Shown in pieces: positions 26,088 through 36,771 of a stretch of DNA of 49,775 nucleotides (within the stretch, counting starts at the first letter, position 1; the number at the start of each line of letters is the position of its first letter). A program made the position numbers and the translations under genes. The notes under the pieces were generated by a model that searched no databases, was not told where the DNA came from, and saw only the letters and a list, made by a program, of their open reading frames with translations. This DNA is from Bigelowiella natans CCMP2755 (Eukaryota; Cercozoa; Chlorarachniophyceae). Location: contig ADNK01001663.1 of assembly GCA_000320545.1 (NCBI GenBank), positions 1 through 49,775 on the forward strand, given 5' to 3'.

Positions 26088-26119
<32 letters not shown>

Positions 26120-27245
26120 TCACACACACCTACGAACACTTGATATAAACATAAATATAAATATACACACACAAACACGCGCATATAAACAGGCATCACC
26201 TGGCTGATGATCTGTTTGGAGCTGCGTGCGTGAGCGTCCATGAGTCGCAGTACAGAGTTGCGGATCGCCGAGGCTGATGGGGAGGGCAGCTTAGTCTGCA
26301 GAAGAGGTTCCACCATCCGCTTTTGACTGTCACTTTCGATGCTTTCACTGCTGTTATTGCCCTGCACCATTTCCGCCCCTCCTCCCTCCCCCTGTTCTTT
26401 TTGCGCCAACGAGCTGCTGCTTGAAGGGGGTAGCTCTAACTCGAGCCCTGGGCGAAGGAAGAGGTGTCTAAGAGCTTCCGAAAATACCAGTTGCAGATCT
26501 TCTAGCACACGTGCGTTCAAAGCGATATCCTCCTCCTCATCATGATCATCCTCATCGTCGCAGCCGTCGTCGTCTTCGGCGGAATCTTCTTCTCCTTCTT
26601 CTCCTTCCTCCATCCCCCCGCCATAGCCGCCACGATCCTTTCCGTCGTCATCTTGCGGCTCGGCGTCGTTCTCTCCGCCCCCGTCCTTATTCTCCGCCCG
26701 GAGGAAACGGCCTGCGCCCTTATCCCCACCCCCCAACGCCGCGACGCTCCCCTGCCTACGGGGTCGGTGGCGGCGGCGGCAACGGCGGCTGGGGGACAGA
26801 TGGTACTGGTGCTCGAGGATCGAGAGCTCAGTGAGGCAGCGGTCTTGCCCAACACTGCAGGCTTCAGTGTGCATCTGCAGCCAATTCTCGAGGGTGAGGA
26901 ACCCATGGTGACAGCGGCCAACTCCCTTGGCGTAGTGTTTCAGGATGGCGGTTGCCGCCTCCAATGCGGGGCCCCAGCTTGCCTCGTTCGTCGCGCCGCC
27001 GGAGGAGCATGCGAGCCGGAATTGCGCGCACTCGCGCCGCGACATGCACCACTCCCACCCGCCGCCGCCGGTGCCGCATCCGCGGCGCGTGATGGCAGCG
27101 GACGAGGTGGCGAGGAAGACCCTCTTCTTCGTCTCCTTCGCGTCGAGATTGTGCTGGTGGAAGGAAGCATGGAGCTTGCCTGCCCCCCCCCCCCCAACCA
27201 CTACCTTGTATTCGTGAGAGAGCACCTGCAGAGGGGATGATTGCA

Positions 27246-27283
<38 letters not shown>

Positions 27284-30082
27284 CATAGCGGGCATTGTAA
27301 TTATGTTCCTCGGTTAACATGCGGAGAGAGGGGAAGGGGAGGGGGGGAAAAGAAGGGCGTCGATCATTTCAGGCCCGCGAACATACCTTTCTTCTTGACG
27401 CGAAAGCATAGAATAGGTCGGTGTACACCCTCTTTGCGAGCGGAGTTAATTGCGCGTGGCCTGTCTTATCGGCGCACAATAGCTGTCGCTCTTGCCGCAG
27501 CATAGTCAACGCTCCTTGAAGCTCCCCCCCCCCTTTTCCTCGTAGAAATATCCCAGTTGGCAGACCAGGGCGGCGGCTGCTGCTGCTGCTGCTTGTGACA
27601 GGATACGACAAGGGGAATGGAGAGGAGGAGGTGGAGGAGAAAAGGAATGGGGAAGAGGACAAAGACTTTTCTGAGGCGGCGATCTTTTCGCTGCTTCTTC
27701 GTCCTGTTCTCTTCCTCCTCCTCTCCTCCGCCCTCTTAATCCGTGCCGCCGCCGCAGCGGCAGCCTGTTCCAACTGGTTCTCGCAGACCTCGCTGAAGCG
27801 GCAGATGAGGGAGAGCAAGGACGAGAGGATCGCCCGCAGCTCCCCAGCGGCCGGCCTGACGATTTTCATCACGCGGTAGAGCTGGGGGAGGACATATCCG
27901 ACGGAGCGCCTGAACCCCGCCCTTGCTGCGAGAAAGGCAGCAGAACGCCTGTGCCTTCTCGCAGTGTCATCGACGGCGACGTCCTCTTTCCCCTCCACGG
28001 ACAGCTGTTCCTTTTTCCTCTTCTCCTCCGTTACTTCCTGGTCTTTCTCCTGCTGCTGCCGCTCAGCAGCCGCAGCCTCTCTCAATATCTCGTCGCCGAA
28101 CTCCAGGGCGAGCGAGGTGGCCTTGAAGAACGCCTCCACCGACCGCTGGTGGTAGGGGCTTTTCGGTGGGGGGGTGGGCATGGACGAGGCGGTTCGCCGC
28201 GAGCTGCGCCAATACTGAATCTTTTGGAAGAGATGCGTCTCAATGTTGGTATATGCGTTCTTTAGGTAAAGGTTGAGCAGCAACAAAACGCACTCTCTAG
28301 CCCGCCTTTGCTGCCGAAGAGGCGTCTCTTTTTCTACACAATCCGCTTCGCTCCGCCTCCCCTGGCCACGCCCCCCCTCTATCTCTCCACTGGTGTTCTG
28401 GTCCTTGCGCTTGCTGCTGTACCGAACAAGGGCAAGGGCTGATGTGATCGCCTTGACCGTGGCCTCGGAGCTAATCTCCTTGTCATCGTCAGTCATGAAG
28501 GCGACAGATACTGCCGTACCGGAGCTTATTCTGTGGAGATAATCTCGCAGCCGCTCTACAACGACCATGCGCAGGGCGCTGGTCTTGTTCGCAGCTGCGT
28601 CGCTCATTGAAGGCGGCGGAGTCGCTGTCCTGCCGCCCCCCCTCCCCGTCGTCAGTAGCCGCAGATTCGACGTGAGGAACTGAAAGCGCGCCTCCCAGCT
28701 CCCCCACAATATATCAAACCCAGGTAGCGTCGCGAGGGTGCACGACCTGGCGACTCGGGCCCCGTAGTATGGTAGCTGCGGTGACTGCTGCTGCTGCTGC
28801 TGCTTATGCTCGCATCCGAAGCGGTCTCGCGCAGGGATGACGCGCTCCCATATATGCTTTATCACGTCGGCGAGCTCCGAAATGAAGCCCTTCTCGCTCA
28901 TCGGGACCCCAAGGTGCGCCAGCGACCTGAAGTAACTACCCAAGAGATCTAGCACCTGGAATCGTTAGGTCATGTGGATGAGAAGTTGTTCGTGATGTTA
29001 GGGGGGGGGGGGTTGGGGGGGGGGTAGGATGAGGATGGAATGCGTAAGTTCGCACATCAAGAAAACCAGCAAAGAAACGAGGAGAAACAGACCAAAACTC
29101 TCTTTAAAAAAAATAATCAAGCCCCATCATCATCCCCATCGCCTTTTGAATTCACTAGCTTACTACCATTGCGAGTAATGCTCCGCCTGTGTCCTGCTTA
29201 GGACCGAGAGAAATCGCCTTCTCGAGCACGCGCGTCATCATCTTGACTTGCGCGACTACGCTCTTCTGCGATGTTGACAAGCATTCTAATCTCTGGCAGA
29301 TCGTCTTCGCTGCCTCTATTGCCGATATCCTGCCGTGTTTACGATCGTCGCCATTGCCGTTGCCGTTGCCGTTCATCCCCCCCTCTTCCAGCCTCCCGCC
29401 CTTCTCAAGGCTAATACTGCCAGGAAGGGAAGTTGGGGAGGAGGAGGAGGAGGAGGAGGAGGCTTCTTCCTCGCCATCGCCGTGGAACATTTTGTAGAGT
29501 GGCCATTGCGTAACTGTACCGTGCTGGGAGAGGGCTAGAATTGCGTTCGTCGCAGGGGAGTAGGCGAGGGTGGACGCATCGGTCGCCACGATGTGGTCCT
29601 GAAGGTGAACGCCGGTCCTGACGTCGTAAACCTTGATAAGCTTCCGCTCCGTCGTGTCGCCAAAATCCCCCCCGGCGGCGCTACCCTTCTTCCCCCCCCC
29701 CTTGACCCCCTGCTCACCGCTGCCGCTGCCCCCGGCCTTCTTGGAGGCGGCGGCGGCGGCGGCGCCCTTGGCGGCCGTGTGGGTGTTGCGCGCCGCGACG
29801 CGCTCGGAGGGGAGCTCAACCCACTCGTCCCAGCGCGAGTTCCAGCCGTGGTAATGGACGAACATGCGCCGGTTCGCGTGCAGCTTGAGGATGTCCGCCT
29901 CGTACCACTTTCCGTACTTATCGCGCACGTCCACGACGTCGCCGACCGCGTAGGGCATCGTCGGCTGCTGCGTGTTCTTGAGCTCCAATTCCGTGCGGGT
30001 GAGCACGACCAGGCGGCTGCCGCACAAGGCCACCGAGCCCTGCATGGCGTCCAGGGTCATCATGCCGCTGTCGAATGCTGGC

Positions 30083-30119
<37 letters not shown>

Positions 30120-30652
30120 CGGAGGAGTAGGGGGGTGGCCGGGCTTGTGGCGGCGATGAACCCACGCCTTCTGACGATGTCACCTTGATTATTTTTTTTC
30201 CAGGGTGGGGAGGGATACGAAAGTTAGTGTTCGGAAAGTTGGTCAGATCCGAGTCTAATGAAGGGCCGATTAGCTTTATTATCGATCATCGCCCGGGGGC
30301 GCTCAGCTTGATGAAATGCAATCAGAGTCAAACGAACATCGATGCTAGCCTACTCACTACCTTAGCGTCGCTGGCCTCGTGAGTATCCTTGATGGTGTCG
30401 TTTATGATCGGCTCTATGCGTATTTTCCTGCTGCTGCTGCCGCCCATGTGGGAGGAAGAGCTTCCAAACCGATCCATAATGTAGCATGAATGGCAGAGCA
30501 GGGATCCTCCTGATGATGGTGCATTGGGTGAGGCGGCGTCGGTGGTGGTAAGAGAACTGTTGCGGCGTGAGACAGTCGTATATTCCCAGCCACGCATATT
30601 TAGTATCATCGCAGATTTACTCTCTCGCCCTCTCTCTCTCTCTCCCTCCCTC

Positions 30653-30688
<36 letters not shown>

Positions 30689-33543
30689 AAAGATCGTTTT
30701 CTCCCTCATCATACCCTTTTTTGCAGCAGCTGCTGCCGCTGGTGATGGAGGTCCTGCTGCGCTGGGGTTCGCGCAGTCATCATCCAGGCAACGGTATACT
30801 GTCCTATGAGCGGTTAGGACGGAGGAACATCCTTCGCACACACGGAGTCTTTTTTTGGAGGCTGGGGAGGACGAAGAGGAGGAGGAGGAGGAGGAGGAGG
30901 AAATACTTCCTATAGACGGAGATTTTGCTTTCTGTTTTGACATCGTTGTGCTGCCGCCATCGGTGCTGTTGTTGTTGCTGTTGTTGTCGCTGTTGCTGCT
31001 GCTGTCCTCCGCAAACCCCCGCGCCCCCGCTGCATACCCATTCTGCAAAGGGCAGGAACTGACAAGTGGAAAGATGTGGCTGGACGAGGAGATATTCATT
31101 TTGAGCGACGCCAGGTATGTATCCGCGCTGAGAACTGAAGAGGGGAGGGGGGCACTATCACCTTCCTCTCCTCCCCCATTCTCCTTCTTCCGCTCGGGTG
31201 CTGGCCGAGCATTGATAGCAGTGATGAGGGTTTGGCCGTCCTTTGCAGCAGCGCTACTAAATATCGGAAGGCACTCCCCCCCAAGCTTGATCCTGAGAGC
31301 AGTAGCACGGCTCGTGGCTTTGCTATTTTTACCCCGGTGACCCTCTTTACTGTCCTCGCCCCCCCTCTCCCAGTCACCATCTGCCTTCGGATTGAATACG
31401 AAGCCGCTCTCGTGGAACTCAAGGGTAGCGCAGTACTTCTGCCGCCTCGATGGCGATGAGGGGGGGGAGAAGTGGTGGGTGGCGGCCTGGCAACGGACTG
31501 TACATCTATCGCCGAATCGCCAATTGCTCAGGAAACAGTCCCTCGCCGCGCTCAGCACCGCGCGGTTGATATCGCCCCTCTCCCTACTTCTCGATGACGA
31601 CGTAGTAGCGGCGCTTTGGATAGAATACCAGTCCTTCTCTCCCACCTCATACTCGAGATCCCAAGCTGCCGCGCAATCCTCCTGCGAGGGGAGGCAGGCT
31701 GGATGACGCGGGGAGGGGCTGGCAGGGTTGTCTTCATGGAGCACGAGGCGTGCTCCCTCTACGATGTCGAGCGTTTCTGCATCGATGAGCAGCAGCTCGC
31801 TCGGCGGCAGGAACGGCGTCCTGAGTGCGAGATGCTGCCCCCCCACACAGGCTATCGAGCCCCCCGCATGAACAATAAATTCCTTGCGACAACGATAAAC
31901 CTTTCCAAACACTGTGGGGGGTGAGAGAGGGGGGGGGGTGGAGGGGGAGGTATCTCCGCTCCCAATTCCAAGCTTGACAAGGCCGTGCTGCCGGGAAAGA
32001 ATGTACATAAAGCGGCCGTCGGAATCGCACGCCGCACTAGGTCGGATTGGTAAATGACCTTGGCAGTGCAGGCATGGAAGCGGCGTGGATCCTGTCCCCT
32101 CCCTCCCGAAAGCAGCAGCTGCTGCGGCGCGCAGCGCCCCGGGAATGGTATACGTGAAGTTGATCTCAGGCCCAAGCCGCTTGCTCACGACGAGCTCGGT
32201 GATGTGCGATGTGTTGCCCACGCGGCGAAAGAAAAGGCCGCTCTTGACCTTCTCATACTGCCGCTGCCACCTGAGGAGGAAATCGCCTAGGGAGGACGAG
32301 GGGAATTCGAGCTCCGGGTTGGAGATAAGGTACATCAGTGCGTTAAGTATATGCTCCATTGACCCACAGCCAAGCCAAAGTCTAATAACATGCCCGGCCT
32401 CCGGCGGTGACGATGATGATGATGATGACGATGATGACGGTGACGATATCATTGGAGCCGCATACGAGCCCGACCTTTTCGCATCAGCTTGCAGCAGCTC
32501 CCGGCGACGCCTCCCTGTCTTGATGTAAAGCCGCGCAATCTGGTCGAAAATGTGATGCTCCTCCGCGGGGAGGAAGGTCGTCATCGGTTGCATACTCTCC
32601 ACAAAGTTGCCCAGATATTGTAGGAAGGGGTTTGAGGGGTCTGGCGTATCACCCAGCTGCTCTAAGCACGCCCCCATCGCTTGGATTGCGAAGCTTAGCG
32701 GCTTCGAGGAAGATGGAGAGGATGAGGAAGAGAGCTGCGAGCGGCCGCCTTCCTCTGATTGAAATGCCCTCTTGAACGGGAATTCTACCCTCCCGCTCCC
32801 CGTTCTTCTATCGTTGGAACTGGTGAGACGCAACGAGACTCGCTTGGACTCAGAGAGATTTATCCGCCGCTTTACTAAGATCCGCATGCACCGGGTTCGA
32901 GATCGCATCCGCGAGGCGTGGGGTTTAGCCGGGTATAGTGCCTTGGAGTTTTCAGAGAGGATGGCTGTAGAAGTCTGTGCAACCATTACTTTCCCCTCCC
33001 CCCGAGCCGCTATGACCTTCTTACAGCAATCCTGCGTCCGGGGAAGGGACTGGCAGCGGCCCGGGCCCTCCGCCCCACAGTCACAAAAGAATGAGGAGTA
33101 ATGCTCCTCAGAAAGATCATGACCTGCATGGCAGGTTTCGGCACAGACCTGACATACCCCACGGTCGTTTGTGAGACCACAGGTAAAGCATTCCATCCAG
33201 ATCTGGGGCATGTGACGCTTCTCCGTGTGGCCTAGCATTTGGAAGGGTGCAAAGAGCAAGGGGGGTAAGGGGGAGGGGGAGGGGGTGAGGTCGGGGAATT
33301 TGAATCCAGTCATTGAGCTATCACCCTAAAATGTTTGGAAGAACACTCACAGTATGTGCATCGTTGGGTGTCGGCGAGGCGAATTTGATTCGGCTGAAAC
33401 GAGGACTCAATTGCAGCTGGATTCTTGCAAGCATCCACTAAGAGCTGCGAGCAGACCCCAACATCCTCTAAGAGCTCAGGTGCAACTACGGCATCAAAGC
33501 CATAGTGGACTGGCTTCTTGGCGAAGAGATCGTGCCTTGACAT
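13284..33543 (-). CDS. Giant UBR-box / ZZ / Tudor-knot / UBA / HECT E3 ubiquitin-protein ligase
   Basis: Ten exons: 33543-33351, 33231-30687, 30556-30361, 30183-29167, 28955-27387, 27225-26200, 26011 to about 23772, 23562-23013, 22759-14080, 13847-13284. All phases close except exon 7, one base too long, where the frame must shift within 24689-25005, a stretch containing a 17-G run. Product about 6,190 aa. A UBR box spans exons 1-2 (CTYC, FTCGL, CQVCAETCHAGHD, FFCDCGA), the N-degron-binding finger of UBR proteins. A ZZ-like finger spans exons 2-3 (VCEGC, then LLCHSCY). A Tudor-knot-like fold lies at 29957-29817 followed by a WD-like strand set. Exon 9 has a UBA (20515-20399), two more Tudor-knot-like domains (about 19995-19850 and 19350-19205) and the HECT N-lobe. 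Exon 10 has the C-lobe with TCFFNVNLP; the catalytic Cys codon is 13380-13382. Long Ser/Gly/Gln/Glu linkers separate domains. Role: ubiquitin transfer to substrates. The start Met is uncertain, because the frame stays open upstream to an AG at about 33580. Confidence 0.85.
13960..14007. repeat. (CT)n(GT)n microsatellite in the last HECT-gene intron
   Basis: CT run followed by a GT run between exon 9 (ends 14080) and exon 10 (starts 13847). The acceptor for exon 10 follows a separate long C tract (minus strand) at about 13851-13861. Confidence 0.9.
17161..17192. repeat. Coding (GAT)n run, poly-Ser linker of the HECT ligase
   Basis: On the minus strand this is a TCA repeat read as a Ser run. 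Comparable in-frame trinucleotide runs in exon 9 give poly-Glu (16513-16545), poly-Gln (16552-16572 and 16935-16978), poly-Ser (20176-20193) and poly-Thr (18632-18680). Confidence 0.85.
22917..22995. repeat. (CT)n-rich tract in HECT-gene intron 8
   Basis: CT repeats with C and T interruptions fill the middle of the intron between exon 8 (ends 23013) and exon 9 (starts 22759). Nearby homopolymers (G runs at 22821-22837 and 22884-22893) are in the same intron. Confidence 0.85.
24883..24899. other. 17-G homopolymer at the apparent frame break in the HECT gene
   Basis: The minus-strand frame open from 26011 and the frame that encodes the following conserved-looking segment (to about 23772) overlap only in 24689-25005. 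Changing frame requires the loss of one base, or the gain of two. A 17-base G run (C on the coding strand) lies in the overlap. It is either a sequencing or assembly length error or a real unstable coding homopolymer. Confidence 0.7.
26017..26125. repeat. (GA)n and (CA)n microsatellites in HECT-gene intron 6
   Basis: A GA run (a CT-type pyrimidine tract on the coding strand) lies directly against the acceptor of exon 7 at 26012, and a CA run follows at about 26094-26120. The CT tract on the gene's strand probably serves as the polypyrimidine tract. Confidence 0.9.
27246..27281. repeat. (CA)n microsatellite in HECT-gene intron 5
   Basis: About 18 CA units between exon 5 (ends 27387) and exon 6 (starts 27225). 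On the minus strand it is (TG)n, about 20 bases before the CTCTGCAG acceptor of exon 6. Confidence 0.9.
30079..30118. repeat. Coding (GAT)n run, poly-Ser near the start of exon 4
   Basis: A pure GAT repeat inside exon 4 (30183-29167) of the HECT ligase, read on the minus strand as TCA codons for Ser. It separates the exon start from the Tudor-knot-like segment. Confidence 0.85.
30630..30686. repeat. (CT)n(CA)n microsatellite at HECT-gene intron 2 donor
   Basis: The CA run begins at the exon 2 boundary: exon 2 ends at 30687 and the phase-consistent donor is the first GT of the (GT)n tract on the minus strand. The splice donor is thus made by the repeat. Confidence 0.8.
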
Positions 33544-34635
33544 CCGACAACCGAAAGGACCACCCGCAAGCTCCCTAATAACAATACAACAAAAGTAATT
33601 CGTGGTTCCCAGGGGGAGATTGGTTTCGGAGACATTTTCCTGCTCTAATTCGATACTTTATCGTTGACTAGGGTATGCTTTTCATGGTAATTTTCACTTC
33701 TTCCGGTTACCTCCGTAAAGACGGGATCACTCACATGAAACATAAAACGTGGTGGGAATCATTAAGTCTTCCGCAGCCTGTTCGGGCACTTCTACTCTAT
33801 TTTTTTCACTGTTCATAATTACTGATGATGAGATGTTCAAAGCTATACCTACCCCTTTTCAATGCCAGTGGCGGGCACGGAGAGAGGGAGTAAACGATGC
33901 GGGTCCTTCGTCGAAGCGGCTGTTGTTAAGAGGTTGGAGTTGTCGTCAGATCGAAAGCTTGACGGTTCAAGCATGCGAAACTATTATATTTTTGTGCGTT
34001 GATGCACAATTCTGTATGTCTCGATTGTTTTAAGGTCTGCAATCTAGAAAATCAGGCAGATCACCATGGCCTTACGAGCAGATTCCGGCGTTGAGGGATC
34101 GGGGAATGGGGAAACACTGGTGATTTCCAGGATTTCTTGTGTAAAAGGAGCTAATTTCACATGATGTAATGCCATAATCTATTGCAGTCGTCAGTCGAAA
34201 AACCCAGCTATTCTGGAACTAGAAAGAATCATCACATTTTATGTCTTTCACCTACAGTGTGCAAATTCTCTTGAACTGTTTATAGATTATTTTTACTTAA
34301 TAATAGCAAAAATTTAAGTCGCTTGTAACAATTGGGTTTGCGTATTAAATCCTCAAGCCCATGTAGATCTTAACCTCCAAGGAGCTTGACGTTCCGCGAA
34401 TGTTCGTGCCTCGTGCCGACCACAGAACAGTCTCAGCAATGTTGAAAATCTTGACATAAATTATCAGAAATATATGGCTTCAGAAGTCATCTGTATTTCA
34501 GTGCTTGCCAGCGTGCATTCGTTTAGCCTACGTATTGATCAATTGTTGAATACACCTCCAAACATCCTATCATATTTACCAGATTACCATCTGGAATCCT
34601 GAGGGTATCACAGCCAGGCCTTCCCTTATCTATCG
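33544..34635. other. Divergent intergenic region between HECT ligase and SDR39U1-like gene
   Basis: The two genes point away from each other, so this 1.1 kb should hold both promoters. A minus-strand stretch at about 33834-33731 starts with ATG, reads 27 codons and ends at a good donor (TTTCAT|GTGAGTG). It looks like a 5' exon of the HECT gene, but its phase does not fit the next exon. From 34000 to 34635 I see AT-rich sequence without coding potential and no convincing TATA box. Confidence 0.5.
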
Positions 34636-36771
34636 ATGTCTACACCAAGTCTGAGACGTGTCATCCTCGCGGGTGGCCGTGGGTTTCTTGGCAATGCAAT
34701 CAAGAAGCAGTTATCCATAGCTGGCTACAAAGTATACTGACTTCAATCCGTTCTTCTCAGTCTATAAGTAGTATACCTAATATTTACAAGGTGACTCTTG
34801 TCTCACGGAAGGCTGGGGAGGAGGATACGATATCCTGGGAGAGTTTGGAAAATGAAGGACTGCCCGAAACCGATGTAGTCATAAATCTTGCAGGAGCGCC
34901 AATCCTGGATCTTGCTAAACCATGGACGAAGAAGTACGTGGGCATGTGGGCTAAATAACATCATGCTCTCTAATTTACAAAATCTTATATATGATTATGT
35001 GAAGGTACGAGCAGGAATGTGTTGACTCGAGGGTTAAGACTACACAGTAAAGTCCCGCGTTTGCTACCCCCAAGAAAGGGATTTTGTTGTAATTCTTGTC
35101 TAAATTCAGAACTCTTGCAAAACTGGCTGCGGAATCGAAGAAAAAACCGGAGGTAAAAACTCAGACGCGTAACGATGTGCACGTTATGTTGATTTCCTTT
35201 TGAATTGATTAAAGGTTTTTATTGCAACCTCTGCGGTTGGATACTACCCGACGTCCCTTACAGCCAAGTATGTCGAGAATATTGCGTCTATGTACATTGA
35301 GAGCAGAGCTAGAAACGACTGAAAACCGTCGTTGTGGTTGCGCAGGTATACCGAAGATTACATTTCAAGTGCGAGTCTCGATGGCTGGGCGGCTGGCCTC
35401 TGCCACAAAATTGAAGATGCTAGTGCGCCTGCTGTATGATAAACAACTCCTCATTAGATATTACACCCCGACTCCTTGCAGATTAACGCGTTTCCGCGAT
35501 CAATTCTTGAAAGAAAAACTAGAATGTTTTTCCTTTGTGGGTATCGATCTGACACCCGGAGTCATGTCAGTGCGGAAAAATTTTCCTCATTTTTTCGATA
35601 CATGTTCTCTCTCTTTTTCTTCAGTCTGAAGCTGGTATACGGACTGTGCAAATGCGCATGGGCGTCATAATGGGACGGGGTAACAGCTTGAAATCGAGAA
35701 TGATGAAAGCTAGACTCATGCATGTTGATGGAGGCGATATATTATGAACTCTTGAATCGTGTGAGTGCAGCAATTGGTAAGATAGGTTTTGATGTTTTGA
35801 TGAAACTTAGGAGGCGGTGCTTATGCGAACATGAAGTTGCCTCTTCGTCTTGGTGTAGGTATGTTAGCAGATTCGATTTTATATGATTTACAAAAGCATT
35901 TCACGTTCTCATCTGGGGACTTACTCTCAATAAAATACGGTGTGTGTTTTTCTGAGGCGGTCCTTTTGGCGACGGAAAGCAATGGTAGCTGAGCACGTTT
36001 ATTTGTCTCCTTGATTTCAGTATTCAGATTATATACTCGACGATACTCTTTCCGCGCGTTGTTTGCAGGTTTCCCTGGATCCATTTGGATGATGCAGCGG
36101 GATTGTATCAATTCGCAGCGGAGGAGAAGAAGGTGGGTAAGGAATCAAAAAATAGAACACCGGGCCTTGCATTTGCTACAATTCAAGTAATCGCTATAAA
36201 CGATAAGTAATCATGCATGTGGATAAACAAGGTTTCTGGACCTTTGAATGCTGTTTCGCCACATTGTGTCTCTAACGGTAAGCCAAATGCGGTATTGAAG
36301 TTGTCGATCCGAAGACTGTGTGAGAGAGTCTGAAGGTACACGCAACAATCAAAAAGGTTCTTTCATGACCCAGATTGCTCATGCATGGTGGCGGCCAGCA
36401 ATTTTCGCGGTGAGCTTGAAGCCAAATCTAGAATATTTAACCAAAACAGAAAAATTACAATATATAGCAACAATCGATTCGTGACCGTTTCTAGGTTCCC
36501 GCATTTCTTCTAAACCTGATTGGGAAGGAACGAGCGGCGATGCTTCTTGAGGGCCAGCACGTGGTAGGAAAGTCCAGACTAGAAAATCGGAAAGGAGGGG
36601 AAAGGAAGGACTAACTACTATCTCTCACATCGATTATTTTTGCGCGGAAAGTTGATGTTACTATTATATTTTGCTGCATAGATTCCTCGTAAAGCAATCG
36701 ACTTGGGATACCATTTCAAATTCCCATATGTTGACCAAGCGTGCAATGAAATTGTTAACGGGGCAGACTAA
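34636..36771 (+). CDS. SDR39U1: SDR39U1-like NAD(P)-binding epimerase-family protein (TIGR01777 / YfcH type)
   Basis: Complete gene of 14 exons: 34636-34731, 34791-34933, 35005-35046, 35110-35152, 35215-35267, 35346-35433, 35625-35679, 35811-35858, 35957-35984, 36069-36132, 36232-36277, 36357-36409, 36495-36563, 36682-36771. All junctions are GT-AG and the phases close to 305 aa plus stop, the usual size for this family. The N-terminus has the Rossmann motif ILAGGRGFLGNAI, then VINLAGAPI, SRVKTT, ATSAVGYYP, RMGVIMGRGGG, the FPWIHLDDAAGL motif typical of SDR39U1 proteins, and LLEGQHVIPRK near the end. Exon 9 is a 28-nt micro-exon without which FPWIH is out of frame. The family is an atypical short-chain dehydrogenase/reductase that probably binds NADP; the substrate is unknown. 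There is no obvious targeting peptide. The first ATG precedes the Rossmann motif directly, which supports the start. Confidence 0.95.
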
